From UBA1275 sp038124025 (GTDB lineage Bacteria; Bacteroidota; Rhodothermia; Balneolales; Balneolaceae), in the NCBI GenBank assembly GCA_038124025.1, contig JAYPBC010000013.1, positions 1-60,837 of the forward strand: 60,837 nt of DNA, in the 5' to 3' direction. Positions within the stretch are counted from its first letter, which is position 1, and every line of letters starts with the position of its first letter. The notes under the pieces were generated by a model. That model had not been told where the DNA came from. It was given only the letters and a program-made list of their open reading frames with translations, and did no database searches. Positions 27,413-37,240 of the stretch are shown piece after piece. Made by a program: the position numbers and the translations under genes.

Positions 27413-27989
27413 ATTTTTAGCTCACTTTTTTTCTGGTTTATTGGTGGTGTTTACCCTTGCATCGACCCTTATGGCGGGGTACTCCCTGAGTAATAAATTC
27501 CGTTTACGTGGGGTACGACTACACTGGCGTGCTGGGAAACTGATGGGATACCCACTTTTTGCCACTGTTTTTTTAGTGTTGATAGGCATACTCTCGATAG
27601 TTTCTGTATTTATTCTCCAAGATCGACTCCATACCCCTGTATTCTTAGGCTATTTTTGGATGGGTTCTATGTGGTTTGTCTCTAGCTACCTCAGTTCAAA
27701 GCATTACATTACCGACCATGGAATCGTAAAAAATATTAACGATCCCGCGCAAACCATTCCATGGTATCATATAATTGATTATGTAGAGCATTCTACTGAA
27801 AAAGGCATACGGTATATGTTCTCATACACCCAAGCCAATTCGCATAAACAGGAACAGTTTAATCAACTACGCATTGAAGTTCCTCACTCTCAAACTCCAG
27901 CATTTAATAAAATTATTGCCCTTAAGTTGCATATGAAGCTGGATGAAACTGAAGTACCAACCATCAATTGGAAGAATCTTCAGTCATAA
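27405..27989 (+). CDS. Membrane protein with PH-like cytoplasmic part, unknown function
   Basis: 194 residues. Three hydrophobic stretches are visible near residues 5-27, 47-70 and 80-95, followed by a soluble C-terminal half containing KHYITDHGIVKNINDPAQTI and PWYHIIDYVEH, which resembles the short bacterial PH domains found in membrane proteins of this type. The start overlaps the stop of the BatA-type gene by 8 bases, indicating translational coupling and perhaps a shared membrane role. The next gene, hflX, begins 46 bases on. No enzymatic motif was seen. Confidence 0.75.
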   Translation: MNEFLAHFFSGLLVVFTLASTLMAGYSLSNKFRLRGVRLHWRAGKLMGYPLFATVFLVLIGILSIVSVFILQDRLHTPVFLGYFWMGSMWFVSSYLSSKHYITDHGIVKNINDPAQTIPWYHIIDYVEHSTEKGIRYMFSYTQANSHKQEQFNQLRIEVPHSQTPAFNKIIALKLHMKLDETEVPTINWKNLQS

Positions 27990-28035
27990 TTTCAATATTC
28001 GCTCCAAATTTTCATTCTAGCTCAAAAGGAATCAA

Positions 28036-29325
28036 TTGTTAGACGATGTTAAAAACTCGGATATTGACAAAGAAAAAGTACTCTTAGTTGGTATTTATGG
28101 GCTTAGTTCGGAAAAATTCCAAGCACAAGAGCACCTTGAGGAATTGGCCTTACTCACCGACACCGCTGGTGGTATACCTGTAGCTAAGGTGCTCCAACAG
28201 CGAAACAGGCCGGATGTTAGCAGTTATGTTGGTAAAGGGAAATTGAACGAAATAAAAGGGCAAATGAGCGCCTTAAAGGCAAAAACAATCATCTTCGATG
28301 ATGACCTAAGCCCAACACAAATTAGGAATGTTGAAAAAGTTACCAACGCAAAAGTGTTGGATCGAAGCGCGCTCATTTTAGATATATTTGCCGCGCGAGC
28401 TCAAACAGCCGCGGCCAAAAATCAGGTAGAGCTAGCACAGCTTCAGTATCTTTTACCACGACTGACTCGTTATTGGACGCATCTATCTCGTCAAAGTGGA
28501 GGTATTGGAACCAAAGGCCCTGGTGAAACTCAAATAGAAACCGATCGTCGAATTATTGGTCAGCGAATTGGGGTGCTAAAATCAAAACTAGAAAAGCTCG
28601 ACAAACAACGAACTACTCAGCGGAAAAGTAGAGATAATATGACCCGAGTATCCCTGGTGGGATATACTAATGCTGGAAAATCGACCCTGATGAATGCCTT
28701 GACCAACAGCGGTGTTTTTGCTGAAAACAGACTCTTCGCCACCCTTGATTCCACCGTTCGTAGGCACCAGCTCAGAAGCCATGAAATTTTACTTTCCGAT
28801 ACCGTAGGATTCATCAGAAAGCTCCCACATCACTTGGTTCAAAGTTTCAAATCTACTTTAGACGAAGTACGAGAGGCTGATCTTCTTATCCACCTGGTCG
28901 ATGGAAGCTCGAGTATGGTTCATGAATACATAGAAGTCGTACAGCAAACACTTAAAGAGCTTAAATCGATAAAAAAACAGACTCTTCTGGTGTTCAATAA
29001 AGTAGATTGTATTGATGATGAGCAGTACGAAATGCTCCGTGGTGAATATCCGAACGCACTGTACATATCTGCAGTTCGAGGAATAGGATTAAGTCAGCTT
29101 GAAGAAGCCATTGAGCAAAAAATTGAATCTAATTATAAACAGGTGGATATCGATATTCCCATTCAAGCGTACAAAGCAGTGGCATTCATTCATGAACATG
29201 CCCATGTAGACAACGAAGAATATACCGGTGAATTTGTGCATATTTCATGTAGAATGGATGAAAAAGATTTCAAGCAATTATCCAAGATGTTGGATACTAT
29301 AGAGTATAGCATCGGAAACCGATAA
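28036..29325 (+). CDS. hflX: Ribosome-associated GTPase HflX
   Basis: GTPase that binds the 50S subunit and can split stalled ribosomes under heat or antibiotic stress. The 429-residue protein has the N-terminal HflX domain (about 1-190; RPDVSSYVGKGKLNEIK and the GTKGPGETQIE loop) and a G domain with GYTNAGKSTLMNAL as G1, DTVGFIRKLPHHLV as G3 and FNKVD as G4. The start is TTG at 28036; the sequence following it (MLDDVKNSDIDKEKVLLVGIYG) is a reasonable N-terminus and no upstream ATG fits better. It stands between the membrane-protein pair and the CBS-domain gene on the same strand, spacing 46 bases on both sides. Confidence 0.96.
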   Translation: MLDDVKNSDIDKEKVLLVGIYGLSSEKFQAQEHLEELALLTDTAGGIPVAKVLQQRNRPDVSSYVGKGKLNEIKGQMSALKAKTIIFDDDLSPTQIRNVEKVTNAKVLDRSALILDIFAARAQTAAAKNQVELAQLQYLLPRLTRYWTHLSRQSGGIGTKGPGETQIETDRRIIGQRIGVLKSKLEKLDKQRTTQRKSRDNMTRVSLVGYTNAGKSTLMNALTNSGVFAENRLFATLDSTVRRHQLRSHEILLSDTVGFIRKLPHHLVQSFKSTLDEVREADLLIHLVDGSSSMVHEYIEVVQQTLKELKSIKKQTLLVFNKVDCIDDEQYEMLRGEYPNALYISAVRGIGLSQLEEAIEQKIESNYKQVDIDIPIQAYKAVAFIHEHAHVDNEEYTGEFVHISCRMDEKDFKQLSKMLDTIEYSIGNR

Positions 29326-29370
29326 TATTCTATATGATTATCATCCGTAGGTTGCGAAAAAAGTATTAAA

Positions 29371-30051
29371 ATGACCGTTTTAGTAGAACAACATATCGCT
29401 GGAATAGAGTTAAGCGCTAGTTTAGACGAAGTTAATGCTTGGCTAGAGCGCACTCAAATGGACTCCTTAGTTATTACCAATAAGGGGCGCCTAATTGGTC
29501 TGTTAGACGCACAATGCATAACAAATGGTGGGTTTGGCCCTGAGTTTGACAGTCTAGAGTCTTATCTCAATGCCTATCCTGAAGAAGTGCAACAAGGGGC
29601 TTATATTCGTGTTAACGATCATATCTTCCGCGCAGCAGAAGCCTTCAGTTATGAGCTTGGTGACCACCTTCCCGTGGTAGATCATGAACATAGCTATATT
29701 GGTATTCGCACGCGCAATGATGTGCTCGAAGAGTTGTGTGAGTTTTTAAACATGGGCCAAAAAGGGACGGTGATAGACGTGCAAATCCCTTCAGAAGAAC
29801 CCCTAATTAGTGAAGTTATTCGATTAATAGAAACTGAAGGTATTCGTGTCAAAACCGTAACGGTACAACAACCCAACATCGACGAAGAGCATTGTACATT
29901 GACGATTAAATTTGACAGTGAAGAGGTCTCTAATGCCATCTCTACTTTAGAACGATTCGGATACACCGTATATACCCCTCACAAAGACTTGCAGCGAGAC
30001 ATAGATTTTCATGAACGAGCCAATGAACTCATTCGCCTTTTGGATCTGTAA
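29371..30051 (+). CDS. CBS-domain protein, AcuB-like
   Basis: 226 residues, cytoplasmic. Two CBS motifs occupy about residues 1-130 (SLVITNKGRLIGLLDAQ; DHLPVVDHEHSYIGIRTR), and an ACT-like domain probably follows (about 140-210: VIDVQIPSEEPLISEVIRLI ... KTVTVQQPNIDEEHCTL). CBS pairs usually bind adenosine nucleotides and the AcuB arrangement is similar, but the regulated partner is unknown. The gene lies 45 bases after hflX and 34 bases before the TPR protein start preferred here; that frame is also open upstream and overlaps this gene. Confidence 0.85.
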   Translation: MTVLVEQHIAGIELSASLDEVNAWLERTQMDSLVITNKGRLIGLLDAQCITNGGFGPEFDSLESYLNAYPEEVQQGAYIRVNDHIFRAAEAFSYELGDHLPVVDHEHSYIGIRTRNDVLEELCEFLNMGQKGTVIDVQIPSEEPLISEVIRLIETEGIRVKTVTVQQPNIDEEHCTLTIKFDSEEVSNAISTLERFGYTVYTPHKDLQRDIDFHERANELIRLLDL

Positions 30052-30085
30052 GCGATTTAGCCAGAAGCATCCAGCATTTTCATCT

Positions 30086-33000
30086 ATGTATAGCACATTC
30101 ATCGCCAAAACATCAGTTTTTGACGCAACTATAAGGTTTACGCATTTTCTAGTCATTCTCGCGCTGTTGATAGGTACGAATGTGCTCAATTCTGGCTTAG
30201 CTCAAGCACAGAACCTTCCCTCCTCAAATAGTCAAAAACTGCTCCAAGCTATTGAAGCCTACGAAAAAGGGCATTTCGAACAAGCCTCTGAACAGCTACA
30301 CGCTCTTACTGAGGGATCATCTACATCATCTACTCTGACGGCCAAAATAGAGTACTATCAAACGCGAAGTTTAGTAGCCCTCGATTCGACCAAAATAGAA
30401 CCCTACTTCGAAGACTATATAATAAAATATCCTGGAAGTATTGAATCAGGCATCCTTCTTATGGAACTCGGGCACCTCAAAGTACGCTTAAAACGATACG
30501 CTGAGGCGGTTCAGCATTACCAAGACGCATTGAATTCTGGCTTAGACCCCAACACCTCAGCCCAGGTACATTACTGGAAAGCAGAAGCCTTAGCAGAGGC
30601 AGGGGATTACGACGAATCCCGCGAAGAATTTATGGTATTAGCCAACACCTTTCCATCATCAGAGTGGTCTGCTAAAGCCTTGTATGCAAGGGGACGATTG
30701 TTTTTAACAGAAAATCGGTACGATTCCACTTCCTCAGCCTTTGAGTTACTCAAAGAACGCTACCCTAACGATCCCGTTACACGTGGTGTTGGAACGGCTC
30801 TGGGAGAGTCGTACTACCAGCAGGGACGTTATGAGGAAGCCATTGAAGCTTTAGATGCTCAAATGATTTTTTTGGATAATGCATCCATTATCAAGGCATT
30901 ATTTTTAATGGCCGAAGCTCACAATTACTTGGGTAATTATGAGGAAGCTATTAAGGATTACTTACGCTACATCAACCTTACCAAAGGAACCGAACGGGAA
31001 GCTCCTGCTCATTATGGTTTAGGCTGGTTATATCACCGTCAAGGAATCTATCATTGGGCAGCTCAGTCATTCGAGAAAGCTATTAATGGTGATGATCTAA
31101 CCTCCCGAAAGGCCTTATATTACGAAGCAGTGAACCATAAGCTATCTGGAAATTTTCAACGAGCAATGGACACCTTCAAAGAGTTTGGTGATCGCTTTAA
31201 AGAAGGATTATGGGTAGAAAATGCCTATTACGAGTGGGGAATATCGGCTTTTGAAGCCGGTGATTATGATGGAGCTATTACGATTTTACTCAATCTAATT
31301 CGCCAACAAGACAGCCTTAGCAATGGGGCTCAAGTGTATACCCTTCTTGGTGAAATTTTCTATGCCAACAACGAATACACCTCAGCTATTACAGCTTTTG
31401 AACAAGCAGAAACCATGGGTAATGTCGACCCTTACTTACGTAGACAAGCACAATTTCAAAAAGCATGGATTTTACACCGTAATCAAGCTTTTGAACAGGC
31501 TCAACCACTCTTTGAAAATGTATATGCCGAAGCCCCAAATACCAAATTGGGTGCTGAAGCCTTATTTTGGAGCGCTGACAGTTACTATAAATTGAACCAA
31601 TTTAGTGAGGCCTCTAGCCGGTTTAAGACCTTTACAGAATATTTTCCTAAGCACGAAATGATGGGAGCTGCCCTATACTCTTTAGGATGGTGCTACTTCA
31701 AGTTAGGCGATTTTGAGTCTGCAGTAACTCCTTTAGAGACCTTTTTGGATGAATACGAAGCCCCTCCTATTGCTCTTTTTCCTTATGATACCGATACTCA
31801 ACTTCGCATTGGGGACGCTTACTATGCACTAGGGCAGTATCGTAAATCCATTGAATTTTATAATAAGGCGATTGGAGCTGAACCAGGTGGAGACTATGCT
31901 ATGTTTCAGGTAGCAAACTCCTATTACAGAGCCAATCGAACTTTCGAGGCAGTGAGCACCTTCCGGCGCTTGTTGCGGATTTATCCATTCAGTAAGCTAC
32001 GCGAACAAGCCCAGTACAACGTAGCCTACATTTATATGACTACGGGAAACAACGAGCAAGCTATAGAAGAATTCGAAACGGTTATAAACCGCTATCCAGG
32101 AACGGAGTGGGCTGCGCGAGCTCAGTATAATATTGGAGATGCTCACTACAATGCCGGTGCCTATGAGTTGGCAATCGGGGCATACCAACAGGTCCTCGAT
32201 CGATATCCACGTAGCTCCTACATTATACAGGCAATCAATGGTATACAGTACGCTCAACTATCATCAGGTAAAATGGATAGTTCGTCGGTCATCTTAGAAG
32301 AATTCCTTGGCGACAATCCCCAGAGTAGTACGGCCGATCGCCTACGTTTCCGTCAAGCTGAAAATACCTTCCAAAGCGGCGACTACCCTACGGCCATTAG
32401 AGAATTTAGGCAGTATCTTCGAGTGACAAATTCCGATCAATTAGCCCCTCAAGCCTATGCTAATTTGGGTGAATCATACAAACAATTAGGCGATGAAAAC
32501 AGGGCTATTCAAGCCTATAAGCAGATTTTAACTGATTTCCCTCAATCTAACCAAGCGCCCAGTGCGCTAACTTCACTAGGTTTATTATACTTCGAAAAAG
32601 CTGATTATGAGGAATCTCATGAATACTATGCTCGCCTTTTAAATATAAGCAACCGGTTCCAGCAAGAAGCCTATATTGGTATGGGAAATGCTCGGTTGGG
32701 ACAAGCCAATTATGATGAAGCTAGAGACCAATTTGCAGCAGCCCTACAGATAAATCCCACCAACGCCAATGCCCAATTAGGACTCGCAAAAGTCGCACTC
32801 GGACAATCCAAGCTTACTGAAGCTCGTGACTTACTATTACCCATTGCCGACCGCAATACCACCGAATTAGGCGCAGAATCGCAATATTTAATCGGAATAA
32901 TTAGTAAAAATGAAGGAAACAGTACACTAGCTTTAGAAGAATTTGCAAAGGTTAAGGTATTATTTGAAGCCTTTGACGAATGGGTATCTGCATCGTTATT

Positions 33001-33136
33001 AGAGTCAGCCCAAATTCATCTCAGTTTGAGTAATACAGGCGAAGCCTCTGGAATGCTTAACGAAATCATCGAACGGTATCCTGACACTCCGGTCAGTCCG
33101 GCTGCTCGCACACTTATTGAACAACTAAATCTTTAG
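30086..33136 (+). CDS. Large exported TPR-repeat protein
   Basis: From ATG at 30086 the product is 1016 residues with an N-terminal signal peptide (FLVILALLIGTNVLNSGLAQ, cleavage near AQAQ). The open frame starts at 30011 inside the CBS gene, but that start would hide the signal, so 30086 is preferred. The rest is a near-continuous array of tetratricopeptide repeats of about 34-37 residues with the usual W/L-G-Y-A-F-P pattern, for example EAIEEYLRYINLTKG-like and AIEEFETVINRYPGTEWA. Several units resemble YbgF/BamD-type TPRs found in periplasmic envelope proteins. A periplasmic scaffold role is inferred. It ends 14 bases before aroA, suggesting a shared transcript. Confidence 0.88.
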   Translation: MYSTFIAKTSVFDATIRFTHFLVILALLIGTNVLNSGLAQAQNLPSSNSQKLLQAIEAYEKGHFEQASEQLHALTEGSSTSSTLTAKIEYYQTRSLVALDSTKIEPYFEDYIIKYPGSIESGILLMELGHLKVRLKRYAEAVQHYQDALNSGLDPNTSAQVHYWKAEALAEAGDYDESREEFMVLANTFPSSEWSAKALYARGRLFLTENRYDSTSSAFELLKERYPNDPVTRGVGTALGESYYQQGRYEEAIEALDAQMIFLDNASIIKALFLMAEAHNYLGNYEEAIKDYLRYINLTKGTEREAPAHYGLGWLYHRQGIYHWAAQSFEKAINGDDLTSRKALYYEAVNHKLSGNFQRAMDTFKEFGDRFKEGLWVENAYYEWGISAFEAGDYDGAITILLNLIRQQDSLSNGAQVYTLLGEIFYANNEYTSAITAFEQAETMGNVDPYLRRQAQFQKAWILHRNQAFEQAQPLFENVYAEAPNTKLGAEALFWSADSYYKLNQFSEASSRFKTFTEYFPKHEMMGAALYSLGWCYFKLGDFESAVTPLETFLDEYEAPPIALFPYDTDTQLRIGDAYYALGQYRKSIEFYNKAIGAEPGGDYAMFQVANSYYRANRTFEAVSTFRRLLRIYPFSKLREQAQYNVAYIYMTTGNNEQAIEEFETVINRYPGTEWAARAQYNIGDAHYNAGAYELAIGAYQQVLDRYPRSSYIIQAINGIQYAQLSSGKMDSSSVILEEFLGDNPQSSTADRLRFRQAENTFQSGDYPTAIREFRQYLRVTNSDQLAPQAYANLGESYKQLGDENRAIQAYKQILTDFPQSNQAPSALTSLGLLYFEKADYEESHEYYARLLNISNRFQQEAYIGMGNARLGQANYDEARDQFAAALQINPTNANAQLGLAKVALGQSKLTEARDLLLPIADRNTTELGAESQYLIGIISKNEGNSTLALEEFAKVKVLFEAFDEWVSASLLESAQIHLSLSNTGEASGMLNEIIERYPDTPVSPAARTLIEQLNL

Positions 33137-33150
33137 CCCCTTCCTCATTT

Positions 33151-34449
33151 ATGTCTATACATTCGGTAGATCCCGCCAACTCCTTGAATGGGATCATTAC
33201 GCTAGCTCCTGACAAATCAATTGCTCAACGTGCTGCCATCTTTTCACTACTGCATGATGGACCATCCACGATCTATAATTACTCTCAGGCGCAAGACCCA
33301 CAAACTACCTTACACTGTGTAGAATATTTAGGTGCAATGGTAGAAGTAGAAAAAGAGAACGATAAATTAATTATTACTGGAGTAGGACGTGACGGGATTT
33401 CCGCACAAACCGATGAGTTAGATTGCGGAAACTCAGGCACTGCTATGCGTCTTTTATCGGGCGTATTAACCGGAGCGGGTATATCTGTAAAACTCATTGG
33501 AGACCCGAGCCTAAGCGGGCGAACAATGACGAGAATTATTAACCCATTAGAAGAGATGGGAGCTCACATTTTGGCTAGAAATGGAGCATTTGCCCCCCTA
33601 TTCATTAGTCGAGAAGACCCCTTGAAAGCCTTGAAATTTACTCTACCTATTCCAAGTGCCCAATTAAAATCTTGTATTTTGTTGGCCGGCCTTTTTGGGG
33701 AGGAGGAAACCTGCGTTATCGAGCCTATCCCAAGTCGAGACCACACCGAGCGCTTACTGCAACTCAACGTAGAAACAGACGACCAAGGTTTACGTCGTAT
33801 TTACGCCAGTAAAGCACATGACATACCCTCACAAAATTATCGGATTCCGGGTGATTACTCTGCCGCAGCATTTTGGCTGGTTGCAGGCTCCATTGTGCCC
33901 AATTCAGTCATAACACTTCCCGATGTTGGATTAAATCCAACTCGTATCGCATCGTTACACATTCTAAAAGAAATGGGAGCCCAGGTAGATATACTTGAGG
34001 ATGAGTCCGAGTTTACCGAACCTGTGGCAAAGCTTACCGTACGGACTGCCGAGCTAAGTGGAATAGAAATCCCACCAGAGTGGATACCTAATACCATCGA
34101 TGAGCTACCTATTCTAGCGGTCGCTATGGCTTTTGCAGACGGAGATTCACACATACGAGGCGCCGCCGAGCTTCGTCACAAAGAAACCGACCGGATTATG
34201 GCTATTACTAAATTATTAGACGCTATCGGAGCCTCTTATAAGGAATACGATGATGGGCTTAGCATTCACGGGAATCCCAGTTTAACCTTTAATGCCGCAC
34301 ATTTTGAAAGTTTTCATGACCATCGTATTGCTATGGCATCGGCGGTAGCGGCCCTGCGTGGAAATAAGTCTTCAAGCATTAAAGATGCCGAGGCCGCGGC
34401 CGTTTCCTACCCAGAGTTTTGGGATCATTTAGACCATCTCAGAGGGTAA
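33151..34449 (+). CDS. aroA: 3-phosphoshikimate 1-carboxyvinyltransferase (EPSP synthase)
   Basis: Sixth step of the shikimate pathway, joining phosphoenolpyruvate to shikimate 3-phosphate. The 432-residue protein has DKSIAQRAAIF near residue 23 with the substrate lysine, LDCGNSGTAMRLLSG, LSGRTMTRIINPL, the PNTIDELPILAVA segment with the catalytic aspartate, RHKETDRI, and FHDHRIAMA near the end. Length is normal and both domains are complete. It follows the TPR gene by 14 bases; no other aromatic amino-acid gene is adjacent. Glyphosate sensitivity class was not assigned. Confidence 0.97.
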   Translation: MSIHSVDPANSLNGIITLAPDKSIAQRAAIFSLLHDGPSTIYNYSQAQDPQTTLHCVEYLGAMVEVEKENDKLIITGVGRDGISAQTDELDCGNSGTAMRLLSGVLTGAGISVKLIGDPSLSGRTMTRIINPLEEMGAHILARNGAFAPLFISREDPLKALKFTLPIPSAQLKSCILLAGLFGEEETCVIEPIPSRDHTERLLQLNVETDDQGLRRIYASKAHDIPSQNYRIPGDYSAAAFWLVAGSIVPNSVITLPDVGLNPTRIASLHILKEMGAQVDILEDESEFTEPVAKLTVRTAELSGIEIPPEWIPNTIDELPILAVAMAFADGDSHIRGAAELRHKETDRIMAITKLLDAIGASYKEYDDGLSIHGNPSLTFNAAHFESFHDHRIAMASAVAALRGNKSSSIKDAEAAAVSYPEFWDHLDHLRG

Positions 34450-34776
34450 TGATTCTAGTTGATATTGCCTCTGTGGCATATGTATGACCATTCGTGTTCA
34501 TGGCGAGTCTTGCTCCATTCGGGTTCATGAATGATTGTACGGGTTGCGACTTGCGCCCTGACTACATAATTAAACTTTCGGCGGCAATTGGTGTCAATTG
34601 CTCGTTTACAGCATGAACCCTGACTAATTAGAGCAATCATTGCGGCTTAAGCAGGGCAATCGCTACACCTTTCATGTAACATCTGACATTTAGTCGGTCA
34701 ATTAGGCAGACTCATACAACTGCTGTGCATTTGGTACGGTCATTGCTCTCAACTCAATCAAACTAAATAAACTATT
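34450..34776. other. Repeat-bearing intergenic region upstream of hsp20
   Basis: This 327-base stretch contains no credible gene. It has a direct repeat, CCATTCGTGTTCATG at 34488-34502 and CCATTCGGGTTCATG at 34515-34529 (one mismatch, 27-base period). It also has a perfect palindrome GCAATTG-GTGT-CAATTGC at 34584-34601. It precedes the hsp20-dnaK heat-shock genes, so these could be regulatory. The palindrome is not a CIRCE element, and no HrcA or sigma-32-type site was recognised. Confidence 0.5.
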
Positions 34777-35220
34777 ATGAAAGCAACATCTGATCTTCAC
34801 GAAATAGGAGAAGAAATCGAAAAGCAAGTGCACAAATTTGGGCAAGAGCTTCAGGATTTTGTAGAGCGAGTCGTTCCTTCATCCTCCAAGGCCAAAGATT
34901 TTCGTCCGGAAGCTGACCTGATCGTTTCCGAGAAGAGCTTAAGTATTGTAATGGATTTACCAGGGCTAACCAAAAAGGAAATTGCGATTACCCGCAAACA
35001 AAACGTACTCACCGTGCGCGGAGAAAGAGAGGTAATGTTAGCAGATGGAGAACAATACAAACGAAATGAACGAAAGTCAGGTGCTTTCATGAGATCCTTT
35101 GCTATCCCGGAAGAAGCGGATGCTAGCAATATTACCGCTAGCTTTCGAAACGGGGTGCTAACGATACAGCTTCCAATGGATAGTACCAACGAGGACACCA
35201 CTCATATACCGGTTCAATAG
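34777..35220 (+). CDS. Small heat-shock protein, Hsp20 family
   Basis: ATP-independent holdase that keeps unfolding proteins soluble. The 147-residue protein has a short N-terminal arm (about 1-45) and a complete alpha-crystallin domain (about 46-140: RPEADLIVSEKSLSIVMDLP, the VRGERE motif, SFRNGVLTIQLP with the conserved A/G-x-L-containing strand). The C-terminal I-x-V-type tail reads HIPVQ. It lies 72 bases upstream of dnaK on the same strand, so the two chaperones may be co-expressed. The spacer upstream holds repeats described separately. Confidence 0.94.
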   Translation: MKATSDLHEIGEEIEKQVHKFGQELQDFVERVVPSSSKAKDFRPEADLIVSEKSLSIVMDLPGLTKKEIAITRKQNVLTVRGEREVMLADGEQYKRNERKSGAFMRSFAIPEEADASNITASFRNGVLTIQLPMDSTNEDTTHIPVQ

Positions 35221-35292
35221 ATACAGGTATATCGTGTTAGACATGCCTTAATAACAAATTTAATGACAACATACGAGTAAATAGATACAGCA

Positions 35293-37233
35293 ATGGGAAA
35301 AATAATTGGAATAGATTTAGGAACAACCAACTCTTGCGTTTCCGTAATGGAAGGCAATGAACCAGTCGTTATTCAAAACTCAGAAGGTGGACGTACTACT
35401 CCATCCGTAGTGGCTTTTGCAAAAGATGGTGAACGTATGGTAGGAGCCCCTGCTAAACGTCAAGCCATTACCAATCCAGATAAAACAATTGCTTCGGTAA
35501 AGCGATTTATGGGACGCATGTTCAATGAGGTTTCTGGTGAAACCAAGCAAGTTGCTTACAAAGTGGTCAAGGGAGATGACAATACGGCACGCGTGGAAAT
35601 CGATGATCGCAAGTATGCGCCTCAGGAGATCTCGGCTATGGTGCTTCAGAAAATGAAACAAACAGCCGAAGAGTATTTAGGCGCAAAAGTATCCGAAGCG
35701 GTCATTACAGTGCCAGCGTATTTCAACGACGCTCAACGTAAAGCCACCCAAGAAGCGGGTAAAATAGCTGGCTTGGAAGTAAAGAGAATTATCAATGAGC
35801 CCACAGCTGCGGCATTGGCTTATGGTTTAGACAAAAAAGATTCTGATCAGACTATTGTTGTTTATGATTTAGGTGGTGGTACTTTCGATGTGTCCATACT
35901 TGATCTGGGTGATGGAGTCTTTGAAGTGAAGTCAACCAATGGTGACACTCATTTGGGTGGTGATGACTTTGACCAGCGCATTATTGACTTCCTTGCCGAT
36001 GAATTTAAAAAGACCGATGGTATCGATTTAAGAAACGATGCGATGGCTATGCAACGATTAAAGGATGCGGCTGAAAAAGCGAAGATTGAATTATCAAGCT
36101 CACAGAAAACAACCATCAACCTTCCGTTTATCACGGCCACCCAAGAAGGTCCGAAGCACATCAACATCGACCTAAGCCGTTCTAAATTTGAACAGCTTGT
36201 GGATGATTTAGTGAAGCGATCCATCAAGCCTTGCGAACAAGCACTAAAGGATGCTGGCTTGAGCAAAAGCGACATTGATCAGGTAATTTTAGTCGGTGGC
36301 TCGACCCGAATTCCTCGTATACAAGAGGCTGTAAAAGAATTTTTTGGAAAAGACCCAAGTAAAGGAGTTAACCCGGATGAAGTTGTGGCTGTTGGAGCTG
36401 CTATTCAAGGGGGGGTGCTAACTGGAGAAGTAGACGATGTAGTATTACTTGACGTAACTCCATTGACCCTCGGTATTGAAACTCTTGGAGGCGTAATGAC
36501 TCCCCTTATTGAGTCAAATAGTACCATTCCAACGTCTAAGTCTCAGGTATTTTCTACTGCAGCGGACAACCAAAGCAGTGTGGAGATCCATGTACTTCAA
36601 GGTGAGCGCGCCCAAGCAGCAGCCAACCGTACACTTGGACGGTTCCATTTAGATGGTATCCCACCTGCGCCAAGAGGCATGCCTCAAATCGAAGTAACTT
36701 TTGACTTAGATGCCAATGGAGTACTTAACATCGTAGCCAAAGATAAAGGTACGGGTAAAGAGCAAACCATCCGCATTGAATCTTCTTCTGGATTATCTGA
36801 TGAGGAGATCGAAAAAATGAAACAGGCTGCCAAGGAGCATGAAGACGAGGACAAAAAACTTCGTGAAAAAGTTGAAAAGATGAACCAAGCCGATGGATTA
36901 ATCTTCTCGACTAAGAAACAGCTTGAAGAGTATGCTGACAAGATCTCAGAAGACAACAAAAAAGCTATAGAGGAGGCTGTTGCCAAACTTGAAGAGGTGC
37001 ACAAGGCGGAGAATTTGGACGAGATCGATTCTGCCATGGAAGCGGTGAATACCGCTTGGGCAGGGGCTTCCCAGGAGATTTATGCAGCATCGCAGGCTGA
37101 GGCGGAAGCCGCTGCTGGCGCCGCAGGAGCCGAAGGTGATGCGGCGGATGGAGGTGAAACTGCCTCTACTGAGGATAATGACGCTGTTGACGCTGACTTT
37201 GAAGTAGTCGACGAAGACGACAAGGATAAGTAA
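35293..37233 (+). CDS. dnaK: Chaperone DnaK (Hsp70)
   Basis: ATP-dependent protein-folding chaperone. The 646-residue protein begins MGKIIGIDLGTTNSCVSVME and has the Hsp70 signatures: IDLGTTNS, the phosphate-binding VYDLGGGTFDVSIL, and VGGSTRIPRIQ in the nucleotide-binding domain, followed by the linker VLLLDVTPL-type segment (here VVLLDVTPLTLGIETLGG), a beta-sandwich substrate domain and a helical lid. The tail is Ala/Gly- then Asp/Glu-rich and ends EVVDEDDKDK, as in many bacterial DnaKs. DnaJ and GrpE genes are absent from the window. It is 72 bases after hsp20 and only 7 bases before tsaD, which suggests a transcript linking heat-shock and tRNA-modification genes. Confidence 0.98.
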   Translation: MGKIIGIDLGTTNSCVSVMEGNEPVVIQNSEGGRTTPSVVAFAKDGERMVGAPAKRQAITNPDKTIASVKRFMGRMFNEVSGETKQVAYKVVKGDDNTARVEIDDRKYAPQEISAMVLQKMKQTAEEYLGAKVSEAVITVPAYFNDAQRKATQEAGKIAGLEVKRIINEPTAAALAYGLDKKDSDQTIVVYDLGGGTFDVSILDLGDGVFEVKSTNGDTHLGGDDFDQRIIDFLADEFKKTDGIDLRNDAMAMQRLKDAAEKAKIELSSSQKTTINLPFITATQEGPKHINIDLSRSKFEQLVDDLVKRSIKPCEQALKDAGLSKSDIDQVILVGGSTRIPRIQEAVKEFFGKDPSKGVNPDEVVAVGAAIQGGVLTGEVDDVVLLDVTPLTLGIETLGGVMTPLIESNSTIPTSKSQVFSTAADNQSSVEIHVLQGERAQAAANRTLGRFHLDGIPPAPRGMPQIEVTFDLDANGVLNIVAKDKGTGKEQTIRIESSSGLSDEEIEKMKQAAKEHEDEDKKLREKVEKMNQADGLIFSTKKQLEEYADKISEDNKKAIEEAVAKLEEVHKAENLDEIDSAMEAVNTAWAGASQEIYAASQAEAEAAAGAAGAEGDAADGGETASTEDNDAVDADFEVVDEDDKDK

Positions 37234-37240
37234 TCCTATC

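Noticed and set aside
30011..30085. Upstream start of the TPR protein overlapping the CBS gene
   Set aside because: It would put 25 residues before the signal peptide; ATG at 30086 fits an exported protein better.
34584..34601. CIRCE-like heat-shock operator before hsp20
   Set aside because: The palindrome does not match the CIRCE sequence or its 9-base spacer; it is listed only as an unknown palindrome.
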